Origin: Pseudomonas moraviensis
Lineage (GTDB): Bacteria; Pseudomonadota; Gammaproteobacteria; Pseudomonadales; Pseudomonadaceae
Assembly (NCBI RefSeq): GCF_900105805.1
Contig: NZ_LT629788.1
Span: forward strand, 3,100,001 to 3,164,000
Reading direction: 5' to 3'
DNA: 64,000 nt
Position 1 is the stretch's first letter. The number at the start of each line of letters is the position of its first letter. The translations under genes were made by a program, and so were the position numbers. Shown piece after piece: positions 35,189 to 43,008 of this stretch. A model generated the notes under the pieces. It was not told the origin of the DNA. It searched no databases and worked only from the letters and a program-made list of their open reading frames with translations.

Positions 35189-36267
35189 AGCGCGCCTCGG
35201 TACAAATTCAATTGGCCCAGAGTTACGGCGCGCATGTCATCGCCGTTCTGCCACGCCAAGTGCCAATCGAGGGTCTGCGCCAGGCAAGCCTGCAACGACC
35301 AGCGCGGCTGCCAGCCGAGCACCTGCCGCGCGCGACTGCTGTCCAGACGCAGCAGACCGGCTTCGTGCAGTTCACTCGGTTCGATGCGCAAGCCACGGGC
35401 CAGCGGCCAGCGATTGGCGAGTAGTTCAACCACTTCACCGACGCTGCACATGTCTGCCTCACCGGGGCCGAAGTTCCACGCACCGGCGTATTCCGGGCCG
35501 TATTCGTACAGCGCGGCAGCCAGTTGCAGATATCCGGCCAGCGGCTCCAGCGCGTGCTGCCACGGGCGCACGGCTTGCGGGTAGCGCAGGGTCACCGGCT
35601 CGTCGGCGGTCCAGGCTTTCAGTACGTCGGGGATCAGTCGCTCCGGCGCAAAATCACCACCGCCCAGCACATTGCCGGCGCGTGCGGTAGCCAGGGCCAG
35701 CCCGTGTTGGGCATGTTTGTCCGCCGGGAAAAACGACGCGGCATAGGACTGCGCGAGCAATTCGCAGCAGGCCTTGCTGCTGCTGTAAGGATCGTGGCCA
35801 CCGAGGGCTTCGTCTTCGCGGTACGGCCACAGCCATTCCTTGTTGGCGTAGACCTTGTCGGTGGTCACCAGCACGCATGCCCGCACGCCGCCGACCTGAC
35901 GGATCGCTTCGAGCAGATTCAGCGTGCCCATGACGTTGCTGGAATAGGTGCCGAGCGGATCGCGATAGCCCTCGCGCACCAAGGGCTGCGCCGCCAGATG
36001 CAGAACGATCTCCGGCTCGGTCTCGGCGATGATCTCGAGCAAGGCACCGAGGTCACGCAAATCGCCGCGCTGGTCGTTGATGCCTTCGTGTACGCGCGCC
36101 AGTTCGAACAGGCTCGGTTCGGTTGATGGGTCTAGCGAAAAACCGCTGACCTGCGCGCCGAGGCTTTGCAGCCACAGGGTCAGCCAACTGCCCTTGAAAC
36201 CGGTGTGTCCGGTGACCAGCACGCGTTTGCCACGCCAGAAATCCGCATTCAGGCCCATTGCTTCCAT
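35185..36267 (-). CDS. rfbG: CDP-glucose 4,6-dehydratase RfbG
   Basis: RfbG converts CDP-glucose to CDP-4-keto-6-deoxyglucose. Reading from the ATG at 36267 gives 360 residues. Family signatures are VLVTGHTGFKGSWLTLWLQS, VLHLAAQPLVREGYRDP, VTTDKVYANKEWLWPYREDE and YSSSKACCELL with the Tyr-x3-Lys pair. GGGGAGG precedes this ATG by four bases; a second ATG three codons later is possible. The start overlaps the end of rfbF by 19 bases. Confidence 0.95.
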   Translation of the reverse strand: MEAMGLNADFWRGKRVLVTGHTGFKGSWLTLWLQSLGAQVSGFSLDPSTEPSLFELARVHEGINDQRGDLRDLGALLEIIAETEPEIVLHLAAQPLVREGYRDPLGTYSSNVMGTLNLLEAIRQVGGVRACVLVTTDKVYANKEWLWPYREDEALGGHDPYSSSKACCELLAQSYAASFFPADKHAQHGLALATARAGNVLGGGDFAPERLIPDVLKAWTADEPVTLRYPQAVRPWQHALEPLAGYLQLAAALYEYGPEYAGAWNFGPGEADMCSVGEVVELLANRWPLARGLRIEPSELHEAGLLRLDSSRARQVLGWQPRWSLQACLAQTLDWHLAWQNGDDMRAVTLGQLNLYRGAL

Positions 36268-37022
36268 GGGGCCTCCCCGCTTTGCCACAGCGCTTCGAGA
36301 TGGTTCTTGTCGCGCAGGGTGTCCATCGGTTGCCAGAAGCCGTCGTGTTCAAACGCTTTCAATTGCTCCTCGCGGGCCAGACGCGCCAATGGCTCGGCTT
36401 CCCAGGTGGTCTCATCGCCAGCGATGTAGGGCAAGACTTTCGGCGACAGGACGAAGAAGCCGCCATTGATCCAGCCGCCGTCGCCACGGGGTTTTTCAGT
36501 GAAGCCGAGGACCTGATCGCCTTGACGCTCAAGTGCACCGTAGCGCCCCGGTGGCTGCACGGCGGTGACGGTAGCCAAACGACCATGGCCCTTGTGGTAA
36601 TCGACCAATTCACGGATGTTCAAATCGGAAACGCCATCGCCGTAGGTGAAGCAGAACGCCTCTTCATCCTTGAGGTAACGGCCGGCACGCAACAGGCGTC
36701 CACCGGTCATGGTCTCCTCGCCGGTGTCGATGAGGGTCACGCTCCACGGCTCGCTGTAGTTCTGGTGCACGTCCATGCGGTTTTCACGCATGTTGAAAGT
36801 GACATCGGAGGTGTGCAGAAAATAATTGGCGAAGAAGTCCTTGATTGCGTAGCCCTTGTAGCCCAGGCAGATGACGAAGTCGTGGATCCCGTGGGCGGAA
36901 TACTGCTTCATGATGTGCCAGAGAATTGGCTTGCCGCCGATCTCGATCATCGGCTTGGGCTTGAGGTGCGACTCTTCACTGATGCGGGTGCCGAGGCCAC
37001 CCGCCAAAATAACTGCCTTCAT
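36249..37022 (-). CDS. rfbF: Glucose-1-phosphate cytidylyltransferase RfbF
   Basis: RfbF makes CDP-glucose from CTP and glucose-1-phosphate. Reading from the ATG at 37022 gives 257 residues, exactly the usual length of the family. The N-terminus MKAVILAGGLGTRISEESHL holds the nucleotidyltransferase loop, followed by KPKPMIEIGGKPILWHIMKQ, and TYGDGVSDLNIRELVDYH. It heads the minus-strand run of overlapping sugar genes down to the KAS III gene. An AGAGGGGAG ribosome-binding site precedes it. Confidence 0.96.
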   Translation of the reverse strand: MKAVILAGGLGTRISEESHLKPKPMIEIGGKPILWHIMKQYSAHGIHDFVICLGYKGYAIKDFFANYFLHTSDVTFNMRENRMDVHQNYSEPWSVTLIDTGEETMTGGRLLRAGRYLKDEEAFCFTYGDGVSDLNIRELVDYHKGHGRLATVTAVQPPGRYGALERQGDQVLGFTEKPRGDGGWINGGFFVLSPKVLPYIAGDETTWEAEPLARLAREEQLKAFEHDGFWQPMDTLRDKNHLEALWQSGEAPWKQWA

Positions 37023-37159
37023 CATCTCCCCTCTCGTACGTTCACCGCGCTGCGCACTGCTTTGTTGAGCGTTGCGGGCCTTCTCGCTGAACCTTCTGCC
37101 GATCCGGGCGCAGGAGGAATGACCGCGAGCGCTCGTTTTATGGCGATTTGAGGGGAGCC

Positions 37160-37175
37160 TGCAGGAAACGCGCCA
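37160..37175 (-). promoter_or_regulatory. Possible RpoN promoter for the glycosylation operon
   Basis: Minus-strand TGGCGCGTTTCCTGCA has the GG-N10-GC spacing and ten of twelve consensus positions. It lies 138 bases before rfbF and downstream of the terminator at 37211-37247. It also falls within coding-like sequence, which lowers confidence. Confidence 0.35.
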
Positions 37176-37210
37176 GCTCGATGGCTTCCGTATTGGATGG
37201 GCCGTAGAGC

Positions 37211-37247
37211 AAAAAAGGGATGAATCCTTTGGCGGATTCATCCCTTT
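37211..37247 (-). terminator. Intrinsic terminator after the RTX remnant
   Basis: A perfect 11-bp stem (GGGATGAATCC / GGATTCATCCC) with a 6-base loop, followed on the minus strand by six T residues. It lies about 29 bases after the final stop of the RTX remnant. Confidence 0.85.
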
Positions 37248-37275
37248 CATTCAATTACTCAGACGAGTCGGAAAA

Positions 37276-37500
37276 CTAGCCAAACATACTGAACCCATCA
37301 TTGATTGGCAGAACATCGCCGTTGGCCGCCTCGAATTACTCGATAGTGTTTTGGCCTGCGAACCAGTCCTGCAGCTTGACTCCCTGATCGGTTCTGCCGG
37401 AGTCATTAAGGATCAGGTCATCGCCCACCCTCGTCCTTTGCAATGACATGGCAGTACCCACCAGCGTATCCGCGCCGTTTGTTCCGTTTATGACCGCCAA
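37276..37500 (-). pseudogene. Decayed RTX/calcium-binding repeat protein fragment
   Basis: The minus strand reads LAVINGTNGADTLVGTA, then joins abruptly to VGDDLILNDSGRTDQGVKLQ, DWFAGQNTIE, a TAA stop, and an in-frame tail FEAANGDVLPINDGFSMFG. NGTNGADTLVG resembles the start of an RTX nonapeptide region, and the second part resembles the C-terminal end of such proteins. This fits a large internal deletion plus a nonsense mutation (CAA to TAA). A ribosome-binding site AAGGAAG precedes a TTG, perhaps a damaged ATG. A strong terminator still follows. No function is likely now. Confidence 0.7.
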
Positions 37501-37665
37501 TTTTTCTTCCTTGCCTTGTTGTGAATCGGTACAGGTTCGTGTGGTGATCACAGGTCATTGCAGCGAACGTTGAAGACAGACGATTAGGTAAATACCGACA
37601 GCAAATGATTAAAGCTTTAGCCGTGAACAGAAATTCTTTCGAGAGAAGCGTAAATAACAAGCTAG

Positions 37666-37699
37666 AAAAAACAGGCGGCTTTTGTCAAAGGCGCCTGTT
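37666..37699 (-). terminator. Intrinsic terminator of the 1197-residue glycosyltransferase
   Basis: On the minus strand ACAGGCGCC and its near-complement GGCGGCCTGT-like arm (AACAGGCG ... CGCCTGTT with an inner mismatch) are followed by six T residues, 24 bases after the stop. Confidence 0.7.
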
Positions 37700-37723
37700 C
37701 GTATGGTCACGACTGCATTCCAA

Positions 37724-40700
37724 TCAATCCGCCAACCACCCATATTCCCAATGCCGCAAGTTATCCCCCCGCAAGACATAGTCGCGCAGCACCACCTCAC
37801 GCAATTCATCGCCCATGCGATAACTGGCATCCGGGTCAGCCAAATGCATGCGGATAGCCTGTAGCCATTCATCGGTCGTGTTTGTCTTGACCCGCGTACA
37901 CGGCAGGTAGCCGCGATAAGCCTCGGTATCGGTACAGACCACCGGAAACCCGCAGGCGCCGTACTCGAGCAGCCTCAGGTTGCTTTTGCAGTCGTTGAAG
38001 ATGTGGAACTCCAACGGCGCCAACGCCAGGTCCAGATTCAGACTGGCCAGTTTTGCCGGATAGACATCCAGCGCAATAACGCCATGAAACTCATGCATGT
38101 ACGGCAGCAAATCATCCGGGCACATACCGAAGAACACCCAGTCCACCTCGTTGGCCAATTCCCGCACTACGTCGGCGATCACCGCCAGGTCACCATGGTG
38201 ACTGGTGCCGCCGCCCCAGCCGACGCGCGGTTTTTTCGAGGTGCGACGCTGGCTGCGCAGGTGCCCCCACAAATCCTTGGCCAGCATGTTCGGCACCACA
38301 CGAATGTCGTGGTGCATGTCCGCCAATGCGTTGGCCAGCGGCGCAGTCGAGACCACCACGCGATCACACAGGCCGATCGCCCGGCGCACCATGCGCTCCA
38401 TGTCCGCCTTGCCCGGCATATTGCGGATGTGTGCGTTGCGATGGGGAACGTCGATGACATAATCGTCGAGTTCGAAGATCCGTCGCGCGTTGAAAAACTT
38501 TTTCAGCGGCGGGATTTCATCGATGGTGTGCTCCGAGTAACGCCCCTGCAGAACGATCACATCGGGTGACTGCCGTTCGATATCGATGATCGACGGCAAG
38601 CCATAGCAGATGCGCCCTTCTACCCGATTGGCTGCTTCCAGCTCGATCATCGGCTGGCTGATCCGGTAGTGGCCGATGGCAGAAGCGTTGATCGGCACCG
38701 CGAGCACGTTAGGCAGCAGGGCCGTGGAGAAAGCGTTCCAGCCGGTGCGCAGACCCGGTTCCAGACTGAAATTGGTGGCGCCCACACCCTGCAACGTTAG
38801 GTTGACATTGTAAGCCGGGTCACGGGCAACCAGTGGCAACCAGCGCTGATAAAACGTGTCTTTTTCCTCGGCGTGCTGCGCTTCCTCTTGCGGGGTGGTC
38901 GCCGCACTTGGCCGTGCGCCAACGGCCAGCACGGCGTGCGGATTCATCACCACCAGATAACCGTCGCGGCCGACGCGCAGACACAAGTCTGCGACATTCA
39001 GCGTTTGTTTGAGATCCTGCTCATCCAGGCCACCAGCGGCGTCGAACACCGACTTTCGAATCATCAGGCAATCACCGCCCACGGCACTCAGGTCATGCAC
39101 TGCCTGTAAGCGGTACATGTAACCTTCCGACTGCATCGGCTGGCCATAGAACGGCAGCCCGACCGGCCCGTTCAATCCGAGAATCAGGCCGGCGTGCAAT
39201 ATACCGCCGTCCGGGTTGAACAGCTTGGCACCGACCACACCGACTTCCGGTCGTTGCCCATGATTGAGCAATTCATCGAGCCAGTCAGCCTGGGTGATCA
39301 CAGCGAAGGCATTGAGCATCAGCACGTACTCACCGCGCGCCTGTTGCACGGCAAAATTGTGCACGGCAGCAGCATTGCCCTTTTGCCGACACCTCAGCAC
39401 GCGAATGCGCTCACCACCCAATTGCGCCATGCCATCCAGCCAGGCCAACGCTTCGGCGCTTTCGCTGCCGTTGTCGACCAGCAGTAATTCGTACTCGCTG
39501 TAAGCGGTCTTTTCCAGCAACGTCTCGACGCAACGCTGCAAGGCTGCGGTCTGATCCTGGGTGACGATGATCACCGAAACCAAGGGGCGCCGTGGGTGAT
39601 GGTAGTCGACACGGTTGAGCAGTTCCCGGCTGCCGCGGCGGATGTCGTGAGCAATTCCCAGACGCTGCAGATGCGCCTCGAGAATGCGCGGACTCTGTTC
39701 GACGACGCCCGGCTCAGTGAGCCATTGCGACAGGTCGAATTTCGATTCCAGCAACACCTCGGCGATATGCCCGACGACTTGCAGGCCATCGCTTTCGACC
39801 ATCCGCCAGAGCACATCGTGGGGTGCCAGTTCGGCGAACGCCGGAGCAAAACCGCCGAGCGCCAGAAAGCGTTCACGCTGGAATGCCAGTGCACGGCCGA
39901 CGTACGGATAGCTGCGCATCAGGTCGAGGTTGAAATCCGGCTTGAACGCCGGCTCCGCCGATTCGCCGTCGCGCAGACTGCCTTCGTCGCTGTACAGGCA
40001 GGTCAGCGACCGCGAATGCGCAATGCGGTCGGCCATCACCAGCAACGCCGGCGCCACCGGGCAATCACCCGGTTGCAGCAGATAGAACCAGTCGGCGCCT
40101 TCGAGTTGCGGCAGCAGCGTGTTGATCTGTTCCAGACCGTCATCCTGCAACGGCATATGGAACACCCTTTCCTGCAACTGCGCTTCGCTACAGGCCGCGG
40201 ACAACACCAGCACCAGTTCCGGCGGATAGTCCTGGGCGGCGAGCGCGGCCAAGGTGCGCTCCAGAGCATCGCGACTGCCCTGCACGTCGATAATGATCGG
40301 TACGATTCGGGGTTGATGCGGCCAGCCGGCGAGGGTTTCTGGCAGCCATTTGCGCTGCGCCTCGGTGAGCACCCGACACGCCAGCCACTGCGCATAGAGC
40401 TCGCCGAAACTGAAGCTGTCGACACCCACGCCCAACTCCTGACGGCTCTGCTTGGTGCCAAGGGTACGGCTCAGCGGCAACTCTTCCCAAATACGCGGTG
40501 ACTCGTCCGCCCTGGTCAGTCGCACAAAGCGAACCCAGCCTGGTGCGGGTGCCGACTCACCGCTGCGGACCTTGAGCATTTGCGAAATCCACTCGCGCTC
40601 GGTTTCCGCCGCGTCCTTCATCGCCTGCTGCGCACTCAGACGCTCAGGATAAAGTCGCTCGGCGCTCAGTACATTGTTGGAGGTGACCATGTTGCCGCGC

Positions 40701-41317
40701 CGCAGCAGGCAGACATACAAGGCAAAATCCAGAGTGGCGACGAAGCACGCGCCCTCTTCCGTCAGGGCCGGCAACAGCTCGGCAACGTCGGAACGGCGGA
40801 ACAACGCGCTGCTGAAGCCGCCGAGGACGTTGACCGGAAATTTTTCGAAGATGCTCAGGAGATCGTCCCCCTTGAGCAACCCACTGACCGGCGACAACGA
40901 ACTATTTTCCAGACGCCCCGGCAGAATGATGTCGTTAGCGTCCCACAACAGCCGCTGCGCGATTACCAGACTGACTTCTTCGCGTTGCAGCTCATGGGCT
41001 TGCTGTTCGATACAGGCCGAATAAAGCAAGTCATCGTCACACAGAAACTTGATGAACTCGCCACGCGCCTGCTCGAGGCAGACCTTCAGATTGCCTACCA
41101 GCCCGAGCGTCTGAGGATTGCGCACATAACGCACCATCACGCCCGTCTGCTCCACGACCGCGTTGACGATGGACTCGATCTGGTCGCCACAGCTGTCATC
41201 GCACACGACGATATCCAGATGGCCGTAAGTCTGACTGACGGCGCTGCTCAGCGTCCGCTCGAAGAAGCGCGGATTGAAGGCAGGAATAGCGATGCTGACG
41301 AGAGGAAGTGAATTCAC
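37724..41317 (-). CDS. Giant three-domain glycosyltransferase (FgtA-like)
   Basis: A 1197-residue protein starting at GTG. The N-terminal GT2 domain shows PLVSIAIPAFNPRFFERTLS and FIKFLCDDDLLYSACIEQQ. A middle GT2 domain from about residue 590 shows PLVSVIIVTQDQTAALQRCV and PEVGVVGAKLFNPDGG. The C-terminal GT-B domain shows RVGWGGGTSHHGDLAVIADV and LEYGACGFPVVCTDTEAY. In P. aeruginosa and P. syringae, similarly large FgtA/Fgt1 enzymes next to fliC/flgL glycosylate flagellin. Its middle domain is a clear paralogue of the C-terminal domain of the 971-residue enzyme. It lies just downstream of flgL. Confidence 0.87.
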   Translation of the reverse strand: MNSLPLVSIAIPAFNPRFFERTLSSAVSQTYGHLDIVVCDDSCGDQIESIVNAVVEQTGVMVRYVRNPQTLGLVGNLKVCLEQARGEFIKFLCDDDLLYSACIEQQAHELQREEVSLVIAQRLLWDANDIILPGRLENSSLSPVSGLLKGDDLLSIFEKFPVNVLGGFSSALFRRSDVAELLPALTEEGACFVATLDFALYVCLLRRGNMVTSNNVLSAERLYPERLSAQQAMKDAAETEREWISQMLKVRSGESAPAPGWVRFVRLTRADESPRIWEELPLSRTLGTKQSRQELGVGVDSFSFGELYAQWLACRVLTEAQRKWLPETLAGWPHQPRIVPIIIDVQGSRDALERTLAALAAQDYPPELVLVLSAACSEAQLQERVFHMPLQDDGLEQINTLLPQLEGADWFYLLQPGDCPVAPALLVMADRIAHSRSLTCLYSDEGSLRDGESAEPAFKPDFNLDLMRSYPYVGRALAFQRERFLALGGFAPAFAELAPHDVLWRMVESDGLQVVGHIAEVLLESKFDLSQWLTEPGVVEQSPRILEAHLQRLGIAHDIRRGSRELLNRVDYHHPRRPLVSVIIVTQDQTAALQRCVETLLEKTAYSEYELLLVDNGSESAEALAWLDGMAQLGGERIRVLRCRQKGNAAAVHNFAVQQARGEYVLMLNAFAVITQADWLDELLNHGQRPEVGVVGAKLFNPDGGILHAGLILGLNGPVGLPFYGQPMQSEGYMYRLQAVHDLSAVGGDCLMIRKSVFDAAGGLDEQDLKQTLNVADLCLRVGRDGYLVVMNPHAVLAVGARPSAATTPQEEAQHAEEKDTFYQRWLPLVARDPAYNVNLTLQGVGATNFSLEPGLRTGWNAFSTALLPNVLAVPINASAIGHYRISQPMIELEAANRVEGRICYGLPSIIDIERQSPDVIVLQGRYSEHTIDEIPPLKKFFNARRIFELDDYVIDVPHRNAHIRNMPGKADMERMVRRAIGLCDRVVVSTAPLANALADMHHDIRVVPNMLAKDLWGHLRSQRRTSKKPRVGWGGGTSHHGDLAVIADVVRELANEVDWVFFGMCPDDLLPYMHEFHGVIALDVYPAKLASLNLDLALAPLEFHIFNDCKSNLRLLEYGACGFPVVCTDTEAYRGYLPCTRVKTNTTDEWLQAIRMHLADPDASYRMGDELREVVLRDYVLRGDNLRHWEYGWLAD

Positions 41318-41400
41318 GGCGGGCTCACAGGCGGTACGAGCCCGCTCGGAAAAACGAGCCCTTGATACCGCAAAAAATCATTAACAGAGGGACAACGTTA

Positions 41401-41420
41401 GCGGGCGCTCACGCGCCCGC
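41401..41420 (-). terminator. GC-rich hairpin after flgL
   Basis: A perfect 8-bp stem GCGGGCGC / GCGCCCGC with a 4-base loop lies just after the flgL stop. There is no T-run, so it may stabilise the 3' end or work with Rho rather than terminate alone. Confidence 0.5.
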
Positions 41421-41426
41421 CAGGCA

Positions 41427-42995
41427 TCAGATCTTGTTGAACAGACCCAACTGACTGATCTTGCTGAACGCCAGTTGCGCGGCTTGCAGCATGGTCTGTT
41501 GCAGCGTCAGACGGGTCATGACTTCAGCCGGATCGGAATCACGGATCGAACCCTGGGTCGTGCTGTTCGCCGTGGTCAGGCTGTCGTTGGTGATGGCCTG
41601 CATGTCCAGCGCCTGGCCGCGCGCACCAATGGTGGTGACTGCGGTGCCGATCTGATTGGCGGCGGCGTCGATGTTGCCGAGGCCTGCCTCCATCGCGCCC
41701 TGCAACTTCTGCTTGGCAACCGGATCGCCATCGACCGGCGTGTTCAGCGCGGAGATCATCTGGCCCAGGGTGTCGAGCACGTTCTGGGTCTGGTGATTGT
41801 TTGGCTGGATCGAGAACTGATCACCCGTTGCCGGCGTGTTGCCCAGGGCGAAAGTCACACCGGCAGCCGTCGCGTTACCGCCCACTACCGTGCCCGAGGA
41901 AACCGGCTTGCTGTCGGCCGTCACCGGCGCGGCATACAGATCGAAATCGGTGGCACTGGTGAACTTGAGCACCGCGCCGCCCTGCGGGAACGCTGCGTTA
42001 TAGGCCGCCTGATCGGTGATGGTCGAACCAGTGATCACGCTGGTCGACGGGTTACCCGGATTGCGCGTGGTGGTGAACGAGTCCGGCGAGGCCGACAGCT
42101 GGAAGCTGTGCCCTGCGATAACCGCGTCCGGATTGGTATCGCCGGCCTTCAGGTTGACGTTCAGCTTGAGGTCTACGCCACGGAAGCTGACAGTCTGGTT
42201 GGCGCCGCTGCTGTTGCTGATCAGGCCATTCTGGCTGGCCTCGGCGGTCACGTCGTTGCCCAAGGCATCGGTGATCTTCAGCTGGGTGCTGCTGACGAAA
42301 TCGACGGTGTACGGCTGCCCGGCAGTGAACTTGGCATCGTAGGTGGCAACAGTGCCGACGGTGCCGTTGGACAGCACGACACGGCCGTCATCGACGGCTG
42401 GCGCAGTCATTTTGGTGTTGGTGCGGCCGGTGTTGATGGTCTGCTGGAACGCGTCCCAACCGGTGGTATTGGTGCCCACGGTCATGCCGTCGCCGATGCC
42501 CAGATTGATGGTGGTCTGGTCGCCGTTGTAGGTGAATGTGCCGTCAGAATTCTTCGAGTAAGGCGCGGTATCGGTTTTCGAACCGGAGAACAGGTAATTA
42601 CCATTGGCGTCCTTGGCGTTCATCAGGCCCAGCACTTGTTGCTGGATCTCGCCCATCTCCGAGGCGTAAGCCTGGCGATCCTTGTCGGTGATCGTGCCGT
42701 TGTTCGCGGCCAGCGCGAGTTCCTTGGCGCGGGCCAACGCCGTGGTGATCGAGTCCAGCGTGGACTCCTGCACATTCAACGCGCTTTTGGTGGTATCGAC
42801 GTTGGTCTTGTACTGATCCAGCATCGCTGCCTGCTGACCCAGCTGCAGCAGACGTCCGGCACCGATCGGATCATCGGCGGCGGTGTTGATGCGCTGCAGG
42901 CTGCTCGCCTCGCTCGCGGTGGCGACGGCCTTGTTGAAGTTACGCTGATAATCCGAAGCTTGCGTTCCGTAATACTGGGCGGTGGAAATGCGCAT
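41427..42995 (-). CDS. flgL: Flagellar hook-associated protein FlgL (HAP3)
   Basis: FlgL forms the second junction layer between hook and filament. The 522-residue product has the flagellin-like N-terminus (MRISTAQYYGTQASDYQRNF) and C-terminus (TMLQAAQLAFSKISQLGLFN), with a long Asn/Thr/Gly-rich middle. It follows flgK by 13 bases as the last gene of flgFGHIJKL. Confidence 0.96.
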   Translation of the reverse strand: MRISTAQYYGTQASDYQRNFNKAVATASEASSLQRINTAADDPIGAGRLLQLGQQAAMLDQYKTNVDTTKSALNVQESTLDSITTALARAKELALAANNGTITDKDRQAYASEMGEIQQQVLGLMNAKDANGNYLFSGSKTDTAPYSKNSDGTFTYNGDQTTINLGIGDGMTVGTNTTGWDAFQQTINTGRTNTKMTAPAVDDGRVVLSNGTVGTVATYDAKFTAGQPYTVDFVSSTQLKITDALGNDVTAEASQNGLISNSSGANQTVSFRGVDLKLNVNLKAGDTNPDAVIAGHSFQLSASPDSFTTTRNPGNPSTSVITGSTITDQAAYNAAFPQGGAVLKFTSATDFDLYAAPVTADSKPVSSGTVVGGNATAAGVTFALGNTPATGDQFSIQPNNHQTQNVLDTLGQMISALNTPVDGDPVAKQKLQGAMEAGLGNIDAAANQIGTAVTTIGARGQALDMQAITNDSLTTANSTTQGSIRDSDPAEVMTRLTLQQTMLQAAQLAFSKISQLGLFNKI

Positions 42996-43008
42996 GAATT
43001 ACGACTCC

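Larger units (their letters stand above)
37138..37254 (-). pseudogene. Possible 3' gene remnant
   Basis: An open frame of 38 codons ends in FLLYGPSNTEAIELARFLQ then APLKSP and a stop. Its codons are typical of the neighbouring genes with many G/C third positions, yet it has only a TTG to start from and its first part is the terminator hairpin at 37211-37247. It looks like the tail of a lost gene rather than an active one. Chance cannot be ruled out. Confidence 0.3.

Noticed and set aside
20550..41320. Prophage or transposon carrying the glycosylation genes
   Set aside because: No integrase, transposase, att repeats or tRNA flank the island; only metabolic genes are seen.
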